Positions 1 to 6,002 of a stretch of 7,815 nt of DNA are shown here, one piece after another. Source of the stretch: Rhodoferax sp. (lineage in GTDB: Bacteria; Pseudomonadota; Gammaproteobacteria; Burkholderiales; Burkholderiaceae_C); the NCBI GenBank assembly GCA_026785765.1, contig JAJAZK010000173.1, positions 1-7,815 of the forward strand. Reading direction: 5' to 3'. The position numbers and the translations under genes are program-made. Position 1 is the stretch's first letter, and every line of letters starts with the position of its first letter. The notes beneath the pieces were generated by a model. It made no database searches. It was not told the DNA's origin and saw only the letters and a list, made by a program, of their open reading frames with translations.

Positions 1-1016
1 AACTTCAGACCGGTATCGTTCTTCAGCGTCGCCGTCTGCGCCACCCGCTGCACCGTTGCGGTGGCTCCAGGTTGGCGGATCGACAAACGGAAGGCCGGAT
101 GGTCGCGCGCGAAGTCAGACACATTGCCGACCAGGGTCTGTGGCGAATAGCTGCGAATGCTGGAGTGGCACTGGACGCAGCCCAGCGCATCCACCACGCG
201 CATGCCGGCAGGCCCCTGGTGGTCCTTGTGGCAGCTGGCGCAGCGCTGCCCCTGAAAGGTGCTCTGGTCGATGGCCGGGTTTGCAATATGGGATCCGGTT
301 GCCTTGTGGCAACTGGTGCAGCTGCTGTCCGCCACGCGTTCGAACGGCTTGGCGTGGCAGGCGCGGCAATCCTGCGCGAAGGTTTGGTGCGCCGAGGAAA
401 TCGGCCCGGGATTCCAGAAAGTGTCCAGGCGCTTGGTGTTTGTCAGCAGCCATGCGACGGCCCGTCCGTGCGGGCCTTGCACTGCCGGGGCAGTTGCCTC
501 GGACGCCGCCGGATGGTAGGCATGCCACGCGGGCAAGGCCGCGAACGCCACAATCACCGCCAGGCTGAGCAACCAGGCCAGGCCGCGGCGCGTGATCCAG
601 CTCTCACGCAGGCCGCCGCCGCGCCCGGTGAGGGTGTTCGACCCCTGCGTGGCGGCCGAGTCGCGCAGGGCAAACGACAGCGTGATCTGCGCCGTCGCCG
701 CCGAAGCGCCGTCCTGCAGCGCTTCGACCACGAAGTCGTATGGGCCAATCGTGATTTGCTGGCCCAGCGCAAGACGCACCCTGGTCTCGACGCGCTGGTT
801 GACAAACACCGGCCCGGCGGCGCTCAGGTACAGGAAACCGTCTTCGGCGCGGTAGATCGAGGCGTGTTCCAGCCGCACCCTCGGGTCTGGCAGGAAAATC
901 TTGCACGACGCCGCGCGCCCCAGCCCCAGGATCTCCCCGGCAACCGCGCGGTCCACCCGGGCCACCGTATCGGTCGCATCCGGGTGCACCTGTTCGACCA
1001 GCTTGCAGCGAATCAT
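1..1016 (-). CDS. FHA-domain, single-helix, periplasmic multihaem c-type cytochrome (C-terminus cut by window edge)
   Basis: Translated by hand from ATG at 1016; 338 residues are visible before the window ends, with no stop. Residues about 1-115 look like an FHA domain: G33-R34, then S37, the strand around R46-VRLEHA with H51, and VN at 72-73. Residues about 145-165 form one hydrophobic helix preceded by ITRRG, so by the positive-inside rule the FHA part is cytoplasmic and the C-terminal part periplasmic, where haem c is attached. Four CXXCH motifs follow: CRACH 217-221, CTSCH 233-237, CASCH 259-263 and CVQCH 280-284. A DHPAFRL segment at 305-311 recalls multihaem c3/c7-like proteins. The start lies 6 bases after the stop of the upstream membrane gene and has no clear Shine-Dalgarno, so translational coupling is likely. 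Role inferred: an electron carrier that takes electrons from the neighbouring membrane cytochrome. More haem motifs may lie beyond the edge. Confidence 0.88.
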   Translation of the reverse strand, partial: MIRCKLVEQVHPDATDTVARVDRAVAGEILGLGRAASCKIFLPDPRVRLEHASIYRAEDGFLYLSAAGPVFVNQRVETRVRLALGQQITIGPYDFVVEALQDGASAATAQITLSFALRDSAATQGSNTLTGRGGGLRESWITRRGLAWLLSLAVIVAFAALPAWHAYHPAASEATAPAVQGPHGRAVAWLLTNTKRLDTFWNPGPISSAHQTFAQDCRACHAKPFERVADSSCTSCHKATGSHIANPAIDQSTFQGQRCASCHKDHQGPAGMRVVDALGCVQCHSSIRSYSPQTLVGNVSDFARDHPAFRLSIRQPGATATVQRVAQTATLKNDTGLK

Positions 1017-1022
1017 CGGCGT

Positions 1023-1877
1023 CTACCAGTAGATGAAGACCGAAACGATGTGGGCCGCAAGCGCGAACAACAAGGCCATTGACAAAGGCACATGCAGCAA
1101 CAGCCACAGGCGCAACCGCGCCAGCGCACGGTATTCACGCCGGATACGCTCTACCGCCGAGCGCCGGCTCAGCATCAAGCCAAACAGCTCGCGGCCCAGG
1201 CGGCCCTGCTCATCCAACAGGCCGCGATTGAGTTGCTGCATGCGGCGCACCGCCAGTGCGGTCGGGCAGCGCCGCGAACTGCTTTTCAGGAGATGGTCGA
1301 ACACTGTCCCCTGCAGCCGCGTATTCTCCGCCGCATCCAGGGTCAAAGTGTTGTACTCGTCCGGCAGCCGCAAGACCACGCGCCGGGCCTGCTGATCGAT
1401 CTCGGTCACTTGCAGCATCAGCGTCTGCACGCTGTCCTCACCCATGGCGTCGGTCATGCGCGACGGTATGCGCAGGTACATCACCACGCCATACATACCA
1501 CTGCCAACCACCAGCAGCAGCAGGACAAACGTCAGGGAGTGCAGGTTAAAGCCCAGTTCCAGCCCGCTGTGCAGGGTGGCAATGACCACCACTGCCACGC
1601 CCAGGTACACATGGGCAGACAACCACCCCTGCAGCGAAGTGCCCGAGGCGCCATAACGGCGCTTGCGTACGCCCAGCAGCAGCAGCCAGAGGATGAGCAG
1701 AGCGGCCAGCGTGCCCAGCGCATACCCCATCGGACTGCCACCATACCCGAGACCACCGGGGCTGTCGAAGCGGTAATTGCGGTGCCAGCCATAGGCCAGC
1801 GCGCACACTAGACTCAATAGCACCGCCAACTTGAGATAGCGGTACCGTTTGAATTCCAGAAAACTCTGGTGCTGCAT
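1023..1877 (-). CDS. Five-helix membrane protein, probable dihaem b-type cytochrome
   Basis: 284 residues from ATG at 1877. A longer reading from TTG 1934 or ATG 1922 is open. I prefer 1877 because the protein then begins MQHQSFLEFKRYRYLK, a typical cytoplasmic lead into a first helix, with an AGAGG about 11 bases upstream. Helices lie at about 15-31, 49-69, 86-104, 112-134 and 256-282. RKRRY at 71-75 and basic residues after helix 4 put the N-terminus and the long 136-255 loop in the cytoplasm. H89 and H103 in helix 3, and H262 and H276 in helix 5, are each separated by exactly 13 residues. This is the bis-His spacing of ferric-reductase/NOX-type dihaem b proteins, pairing H89-H262 near the inside and H103-H276 near the outside. 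No FAD or NAD(P)H domain is present. The Arg-rich 120-residue loop is unassigned. Likely role: moving electrons across the membrane to the multihaem protein encoded next. Confidence 0.82.
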   Translation of the reverse strand: MQHQSFLEFKRYRYLKLAVLLSLVCALAYGWHRNYRFDSPGGLGYGGSPMGYALGTLAALLILWLLLLGVRKRRYGASGTSLQGWLSAHVYLGVAVVVIATLHSGLELGFNLHSLTFVLLLLVVGSGMYGVVMYLRIPSRMTDAMGEDSVQTLMLQVTEIDQQARRVVLRLPDEYNTLTLDAAENTRLQGTVFDHLLKSSSRRCPTALAVRRMQQLNRGLLDEQGRLGRELFGLMLSRRSAVERIRREYRALARLRLWLLLHVPLSMALLFALAAHIVSVFIYW

Positions 1878-1976
1878 CCCCCTGGAAACCTCTTGTTGTT
1901 GGTCAGTACGATAGCCCGGCATCAACTCGCCCAAGCCTTTGAAGCACTATTGCAAGACCATTATGAATGCGGGGCC

Positions 1977-2021
1977 GTTATCCGCGCACGGCATTCGCCC
2001 ACCTGTTGACTGCATGCAACA
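1977..2021 (-). promoter_or_regulatory. Possible promoter of the cytochrome unit with an FNR/CRP-like palindrome
   Basis: The 242-base stretch 1878-2119 holds no recognisable gene. At 2004-2021 is an 18-base imperfect palindrome (14 of 18 positions symmetric) containing TTGAC-N4-TGCAA, which matches 7 of the 10 fixed positions of the FNR consensus TTGAT-N4-ATCAA. On the minus strand GATAAC at 1982-1977 matches 4 of 6 bases of a -10 box. It would place a start near 1970, with the palindrome centred at about -42.5, close to the -41.5 of a class II activator site. Each piece is weak; only the combined spacing makes it worth noting. Confidence 0.25.
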
Positions 2022-2070
2022 ACCGGTGCGGCACTGCTTGACGCAAACCAACGCGCATGCCACGCCATTC

Positions 2071-2093
2071 CGACCCTGCCTGGCAGACGGTCG
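2071..2093. other. Stem-loop in the gap between the pseudogene remnant and the cytochrome unit
   Basis: CGACC-CTGC-CTG-GCAG-AC-GGTCG can fold into a nine-pair GC-rich stem with a two-base bulge and a three-base loop. It sits between the end of the molybdoprotein remnant and the start of the cytochrome unit on the same strand. It could stop or slow readthrough, but no T-run follows on either strand, so it is not a standard intrinsic terminator. Confidence 0.3.
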
Positions 2094-2119
2094 CGCTGTC
2101 AGTTGGGACCTGAACGCTG

Positions 2120-2344
2120 TCAGGGCCGCACAGCAGGGGTCTCGATCAACATGCCCGCGTAACCGATGGTGCCCTCCGCGCCGGTCGCGCTCAGGCCCTG
2201 GAACACCATCGGATCACGCCCATCACGGATATTCTGCGGCGCCACCCTGGCCAGGATCGACTGGCCCGAAATACGCATGTGCAAAGCCGTGACGTTGCCC
2301 TGTGCATCCAGGCCAGCCGTCATCTTGCACTGGGTGCTGGGCCG
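2120..2344 (-). pseudogene. Fragment of a xanthine-dehydrogenase-family molybdopterin-binding subunit (IorB-like)
   Basis: About 74 residues are open in this frame, ending at a TGA at 2120-2122. The reading runs RPSTQCKMTAGLDAQGN, then VTALHMRISGQSIL, then DGRDPMVFQGL. This matches my memory of the molybdenum-binding subunit of isoquinoline 1-oxidoreductase-type hydroxylases, proteins usually of 700 residues or more. Everything before RPSTQ is absent and is replaced by the MocR-type remnant. After the GY at about residue 62, where the family continues with an IPNLLID-like segment, the match fades and a stop comes 12 residues later. No start codon, cofactor-binding or catalytic C-terminal region remains, so this cannot make an enzyme. 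The family call is good; the exact substrate class is unknown. Confidence 0.78.
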
Positions 2345-2911
2345 ACGCGCCAGTTGGGCGCAAGAATCTTCGAAAACCCGCGCACATAAATAGTGCGTTG
2401 CAGACCGTCGAGCGAACACAGGCGGGTCGCCGATTCGGGCGCAAGATGGCTGTATGTGTCGTCTTCCAGTATGTGAAACTGATGCTGGTTGGCCAGCTCC
2501 AGCAGCCGGTGCGCGCTACCGGGTGTCAGACAAAACCCGGTCGGGTTGTGCAGCACACTGACACTGACAAACAGTTTCGACGCGTGGTCCTGGCAGAAAC
2601 CTTCCATCGCCTCCAGATCCGGTCCGCTCTCGCTGCGCGGTACGGGAAGAATGCGCATGCCGAGCGCCTCGAGGCGCGCAAACTCGATCGCCCAGCCCGG
2701 TTCCTCGACCATCACATGGTCGCCAGCGCGCAGCAGGGAGCGGCTGACCACATCCAGTGCATGGGTGGCCCCCACGGTGGTGATGATCTGTTTGGTCGGC
2801 GCCGGGATGTACAGTCCGGCCAGTTTTTCCGACAGGGCGATTAGGGATGCGTTCGGCGAAACGGCCCGCGAGTTGTTCGGTCAAGGACTGGGCCCTGGTT
2901 TTCATCAGCAT
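2341..2911 (-). pseudogene. Remnant of a MocR-type regulator (GntR plus aminotransferase-like domain), internally deleted and frameshifted
   Basis: ATG at 2911, with AAGGA upstream, starts MLMKTRAQSLTEQLAGRFAE, typical of the MocR N-terminus just before the GntR helix-turn-helix. After about residue 22 (near 2846) this frame turns to nonsense. In another frame the PLP-fold domain resumes: ALSEKLAG, then IITTVGATHALDVVSRSLL, VMVEEPGWAIEFARLEALG, SVSVLHNPTGF, ILEDDTYSHLAPE and GFSKILAPNWRVG, where the K of GFSK is the PLP lysine. It ends abruptly at about 2341, where the IorB-like fragment begins. MocR proteins are usually near 450-500 residues; the whole DNA-binding domain, linker and C-terminal third are missing. 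The gene is divergent to the LysE operon, the usual place for a MocR regulator next to its target. It is clearly non-functional unless the assembly is wrong. Confidence 0.88.
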
Positions 2912-2959
2912 GGCGCGCTTTCCTTGTGTACCGTCTGGACCGACAACACAGATTGCAAA

Positions 2960-3012
2960 CTGCATTGCCTTTCTGTATGGATGGTGTATCGGTAGTAAAG
3001 GTTACAGTGCAG
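2960..3012. promoter_or_regulatory. Repeat cluster in the divergent gap, candidate old MocR operator and lysE promoter region
   Basis: The gap 2912-3157 separates the divergent MocR remnant from the exporter operon, and its left half is richer in A and T than its surroundings. TGTAT occurs at 2974 and again at 2985, 11 bases apart, about one helical turn on the same face. MocR proteins such as PdxR are known to bind direct repeats. An inverted pair flanks them, CTGCATTG at 2960-2967 and CAGTGCAG at 3005-3012 (7 of 8 matching). I see no convincing -35/-10 pair on either strand. The operator role is inference from position. Confidence 0.3.
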
Positions 3013-3110
3013 ACCGTTCCATGACAAGCAACACACTGCACTCGCGGCAAACCGCTGCCACGTCGACAGCGCCGACGCGGCGCACCCGCAAGCGCGGGCC
3101 AGGCACGGGT

Positions 3111-3125
3111 GTTGGCGCAGCCAAC
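3111..3125 (+). other. Short hairpin in the lysE leader
   Basis: GTTGGC-GCA-GCCAAC is a perfect six-pair stem with a three-base loop, ending 32 bases before the lysE start and upstream of its ribosome binding site. It has no T-run. It could influence leader folding, but short perfect hairpins arise easily by chance at this GC content. Confidence 0.25.
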
Positions 3126-3157
3126 CGCTCAGTAGCGCGCGTCACGGAGGTTTTCCG

Positions 3158-3772
3158 ATGAACGCCGCCGAATACACGACCCTGTTTGCGTTTTGTACCG
3201 CGATGAGTTTCTCGCCAGGGCCCAACACCACGTTGGCCGCAGCGCTGGCGGCCAACCATGGGCTCCGGGGCGCCTTGCGCTTTTGCCTGGCGGTCCCCGC
3301 CGGGTGGACGCTGATCATGGTGGGCTGCGGACTGGGACTCGGCGCCGTGGTGACCGGTGTTCCGGCGTTGCGCTGGGGCATCAAGATCTTTGGCATTGCC
3401 TATATGTTGTGGCTGGCCTGGAAACTGGCCAACTCGGGCACGATGGCGCAGGTGGACAGCGCGCGGCTGAACGTCGGGTTTCGCGCCGGTGTAGGTTTCC
3501 AGTTTCTCAATATCAAAGCGTGGATGCTGGCCCTCACGCTGAGCGCGGGCTGGGTTGTGAACGCGGCCGGTCAGCCCTCCAGTAACCCCGGCGAGCGCCT
3601 GGCGATCGTTTGCGCGGTCATGGTGGTCTTCGCCTTCGCGAGTAACTTCAGTTATGCACTGGTGGGCTCCCTGTTGCGCAATTTCCTTGAGCATGGCAAA
3701 CGCCTTTTGTGGTTCAACCGGGCCTTGTCGCTGGTGCTGCTGGCAACCGCCATCTGGATGGTCGGCATATGA
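3158..3772 (+). CDS. LysE/RhtB-family amino-acid exporter
   Basis: 204 residues, the usual length for the family. ATG at 3158 follows a strong GGAGG seven bases upstream. This is an inner-membrane exporter with about six hydrophobic segments: roughly 5-27, 38-63, 68-90, 110-133, 147-170 and 183-203. The family signature in helix 1 is present as SFSPGPNT at 17-24. The second conserved motif, usually NPK in the helix 4 region, reads NIK at 118-120. Members export lysine, arginine, homoserine, threonine or related compounds; the substrate is not readable here. It is the first gene of the operon, and its TGA overlaps the ATG of the next gene by four bases (ATGA). It is preceded by a divergent gap facing the MocR remnant, so its promoter is probably there. 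Confidence 0.92.
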   Translation: MNAAEYTTLFAFCTAMSFSPGPNTTLAAALAANHGLRGALRFCLAVPAGWTLIMVGCGLGLGAVVTGVPALRWGIKIFGIAYMLWLAWKLANSGTMAQVDSARLNVGFRAGVGFQFLNIKAWMLALTLSAGWVVNAAGQPSSNPGERLAIVCAVMVVFAFASNFSYALVGSLLRNFLEHGKRLLWFNRALSLVLLATAIWMVGI

Positions 3773-4707
3773 AGCCGGAAGAAGTTCGTGGTCTTTGGCT
3801 GGGCCTGCTGGCTGTCGTGTTGTTCGCCGCAACTTTGCCGATGACCAAACTGGCCACCGGAAGCGCGGCTGCACCGGCTTTGTCACCCGCTTTTGTCACC
3901 TTCGGCCGCGCCGCGGTGGCCGGACTGTTGTCGGTGCTGTATCTGTTGTGGACGCGCAGTGCCTTCCCGCGTGGTCGGCAATGGGGCGTCCTGGCCTTCA
4001 CCGCCTGCGGCATCGTGGTCGGATTCCCGTTGTTCATGGCCATGGGATTGCGCCACCTGGAATCCATCCACGCCTCGGTGGTGACCGGCATTCTGCCGCT
4101 GGTGACCGCAGTTACGGCATCCTTGTGGTTGCGCCAGCGCCCGAGTTTCGGTTTCTGGTTGTGCGCAGTTGCTGGCAGCCTGCTGGTGGTCTGCTTCATG
4201 GTGCTACGTTCCGGTGCGCCGGGCAGCAGCGCCCAATGGGCCGACCTGCTGCTGGTGCTGGCCGTGTTGAGCGCGGCATTGGGATATGTGAGTGGGGGCC
4301 AGCTTAGCGCACAACTCGGCGCCGAACGTGTCATTTGCTGGGTGCTGGTGATCAGCTTGCCACTCACGGTGCCGGTGGCCCTGCTGAACTGGCCAAGCCA
4401 GCCGGTGGCGTCGGTGTCCTGGGGCGGTTTTGCCTTTCTGGCATTGTTCTCCATGTGGCTGGGCTTTTTTGCCTGGTACCGCGCGCTGGCAATCGGCGGC
4501 ACGGTGCGCGTGAGCCAGGTGCAACTGCTGCAGCCGTTTCTGAGCATGTTGATGTCGGTGCCGCTGCTGGGTGAGACACTCGACGCGCTCAGTGTCGGTT
4601 TTGCGCTGGCCGTCATTGCCACCGTTTTTCTGGGCAAGAGAATGCCAGTGGGGTCCAGCGCGCCACCAGTCCAGCCGGGCGAATCAGCGACAAAAGGAGT
4701 TGCATGA
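3769..4707 (+). CDS. EamA/DMT-superfamily membrane transporter
   Basis: 312 residues from ATG 3769, chosen because it overlaps the lysE stop as ATGA; a longer upstream reading would run far into lysE. There are about ten hydrophobic helices in two EamA repeats. In the first repeat, LRHLESIHASVVTGILPLVT at about 94-113 is the conserved helix pair. In the second, VSQVQLLQPFLSMLMSVPLL at about 248-267 is followed by GE at 268-269, the typical family ending. Members are mostly efflux carriers for amino acids, nucleosides or other metabolites (YdcZ/RhaT/EamA type). The upstream Shine-Dalgarno is poor, which fits translational coupling to lysE. The C-terminal tail (about 290-312) is hydrophilic and ends at a TGA overlapping the next ATG. 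Having two exporters of different families side by side suggests efflux of related products. Confidence 0.9.
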   Translation: MKPEEVRGLWLGLLAVVLFAATLPMTKLATGSAAAPALSPAFVTFGRAAVAGLLSVLYLLWTRSAFPRGRQWGVLAFTACGIVVGFPLFMAMGLRHLESIHASVVTGILPLVTAVTASLWLRQRPSFGFWLCAVAGSLLVVCFMVLRSGAPGSSAQWADLLLVLAVLSAALGYVSGGQLSAQLGAERVICWVLVISLPLTVPVALLNWPSQPVASVSWGGFAFLALFSMWLGFFAWYRALAIGGTVRVSQVQLLQPFLSMLMSVPLLGETLDALSVGFALAVIATVFLGKRMPVGSSAPPVQPGESATKGVA

Positions 4708-4766
4708 AGACATCCGTAAGTCAGGCCGGGCAAGGTGTTTTTGGTCCATATGGAGAAGATGAATGA
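4704..4766 (+). CDS. Short ORF of 20 codons linking the exporter and aminotransferase genes
   Basis: It begins MKTSVSQAGQ, ends GPYGEDE, and has no hydrophobic segment. The start ATG overlaps the EamA stop as ATGA, and its stop overlaps the aminotransferase ATG as ATGA. AAGGAG lies four bases upstream of the start, the strongest ribosome binding site inside the operon. Another GGAG near its end, at 4752-4755, serves the aminotransferase. Possible roles: a real small protein, or a coupling ORF that carries ribosomes across an otherwise 55-base gap. I recognise no homologue. It may also be the remainder of a larger gene or chance, although two perfect ATGA overlaps plus a good ribosome site are more than expected by accident. 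Confidence 0.5.
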   Translation: MKTSVSQAGQGVFGPYGEDE

Positions 4767-5986
4767 AGCAGTCCCCAAACCACAACAGCCCGTGGCAACT
4801 GGCGCGGCGCGCCGAGCGCATGAACCCGTCGGTGATCCGCGAAATCCTCAAAATCACCGAGCGCCCGGGCATCATCAGTTTTGCCGGCGGCCTGCCCTCG
4901 GCAAAGACTTTTCCGGTAGCCGAATTTGCGCGCGCCTGCGCCACCGTGTTGCGCGAAGATGCAGCGGCAGCACTGCAGTACTCTGCGAGCGAAGGTTACG
5001 GCAAACTGGTGGAGATGGTGGCTGAGCGCCTCCCATGGGCGGTCGATCCGGGCCAGATCCTGATCACCACCGGCTCGCAACAAGGGCTGGATCTGGTTGC
5101 CAAGGTGCTCATCGACAGCGACAGCCCGGTGCTGGTCGAGACACCGACCTACCTGGGCGCGCTGCAGGCCTTTGCGCCGATGGAGCCGCGGATTGTGAGC
5201 GTGCGCAGTGACAAGTCCGGCGTCGACGTGGACGACCTGACGCGCAAACATGTGGCCGGGACCCGCTTTCTGTATGTGTTGCCGAATTTCCAGAACCCGA
5301 CCGGGCGCACCATGGACGAAGCGCGCCGCGCCGCGCTGGTGGAGCGCGCCGCACAACTCGGGTTGCCGTTGGTGGAAGACAACCCGTACGGCGACTTGTG
5401 GTTTGACGCCCCGCCACCGCCGCCACTCACGGCGCGTAATCCGGACGGTTGTATTTACCTGGGCTCTTTCTCCAAAGTGCTCGCGCCCGGGCTGCGCCTG
5501 GGATTCCTGGTCGCCCCCAAGGCGGTGTTCCCCAAGCTGCTGCAAGCCAAGCAAGCCGCCGACCTGCACAGCCCGGGCTTCAACCAGCGCGTCATCGCCG
5601 ACGTCATGCAAGGTGGATTCCTGGACCGCCATGTTCCCACCATCCGTGCCCTGTACAAATCGCAGCGCGACGAGATGCTGTCTGCGCTGGCGCGCGAGAT
5701 GCCCGGTGCGGACCAAGAAGACCCGGACCAGCGTATGACCTGGAACAAGCCCGACGGCGGTATGTTCCTCTGGGCACGCCTGCCAAAGGGCATGGACGCC
5801 ATCGCCCTGTTGCCCAAAGCAGTTGACAAGGGTGTGGCCTTTGTGCCGGGCGCAGCCTTTTTCGCCGACTCGCCGGACTCGCGTAGCCTGCGTCTGTCCT
5901 TCGTCACGCCCAGTGTGGCCGAGATTGAACGCGGCGTGGCGGCGCTGGCGGCGGCGGTGCGCGAAAACATGCCCGTCACGGCCTGA
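4763..5986 (+). CDS. PLP-dependent class I/II aminotransferase, LysN-like
   Basis: 407 residues. ATG at 4763 has GGAG seven bases upstream and overlaps the short ORF's stop. A cytoplasmic fold-type I transaminase transferring an amino group between an amino acid and a 2-oxo acid. Visible landmarks: IISFAGGLPSAKTFP at 37-51, LQYSASEGYG at 71-80, TGSQQGLDL at 103-111, NPTG with N178, VEDNPYGDLWF with D206 and Y209, GSFSKVLAPGLRLGF with the PLP lysine K238, and SLRLSF with R377 as the carboxylate-binding arginine. No catalytic residue is missing. The pattern fits the 2-aminoadipate/multi-substrate (LysN, AroH-like) group rather than AspC; substrate choice is inferred only loosely. It lies between two exporters and a GST-PhzF-dehydratase run, so it probably acts on the same amino-acid-derived compound. 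There are 16 bases to the next gene. Confidence 0.92.
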   Translation: MKQSPNHNSPWQLARRAERMNPSVIREILKITERPGIISFAGGLPSAKTFPVAEFARACATVLREDAAAALQYSASEGYGKLVEMVAERLPWAVDPGQILITTGSQQGLDLVAKVLIDSDSPVLVETPTYLGALQAFAPMEPRIVSVRSDKSGVDVDDLTRKHVAGTRFLYVLPNFQNPTGRTMDEARRAALVERAAQLGLPLVEDNPYGDLWFDAPPPPPLTARNPDGCIYLGSFSKVLAPGLRLGFLVAPKAVFPKLLQAKQAADLHSPGFNQRVIADVMQGGFLDRHVPTIRALYKSQRDEMLSALAREMPGADQEDPDQRMTWNKPDGGMFLWARLPKGMDAIALLPKAVDKGVAFVPGAAFFADSPDSRSLRLSFVTPSVAEIERGVAALAAAVRENMPVTA

Positions 5987-6002
5987 GTTTGGAGAGCACC
6001 AC

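Noticed and set aside
72..1082. Plus-strand open frame of 336 codons opposite the FHA-multihaem gene
   Set aside because: The minus strand reads a coherent FHA, helix and four CXXCH motifs; the plus frame is Arg/Gln-rich without structure.
1501..1700. CAG-rich short repeats inside the membrane cytochrome gene
   Set aside because: They are leucine codons read on the minus strand within transmembrane helices, not a repeat element.
1939..2292. 117-codon plus-strand ORF in the gap upstream of the cytochrome unit
   Set aside because: Runs antisense into the IorB-like remnant and has no domain or Shine-Dalgarno.
3021..3161. 46-codon plus-strand ORF whose TGA overlaps the lysE ATG
   Set aside because: It also ends in an ATGA overlap, but it has no ribosome binding site, its Arg/Thr-rich composition is typical of non-coding GC-rich DNA, and its last codons are simply the lysE ribosome site. 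Left as leader sequence.
3714..4778. Minus-strand open frame of 354 codons opposite the EamA-family gene
   Set aside because: Low-complexity Ser/Thr/Pro-rich shadow of a membrane protein; no start context or domain.
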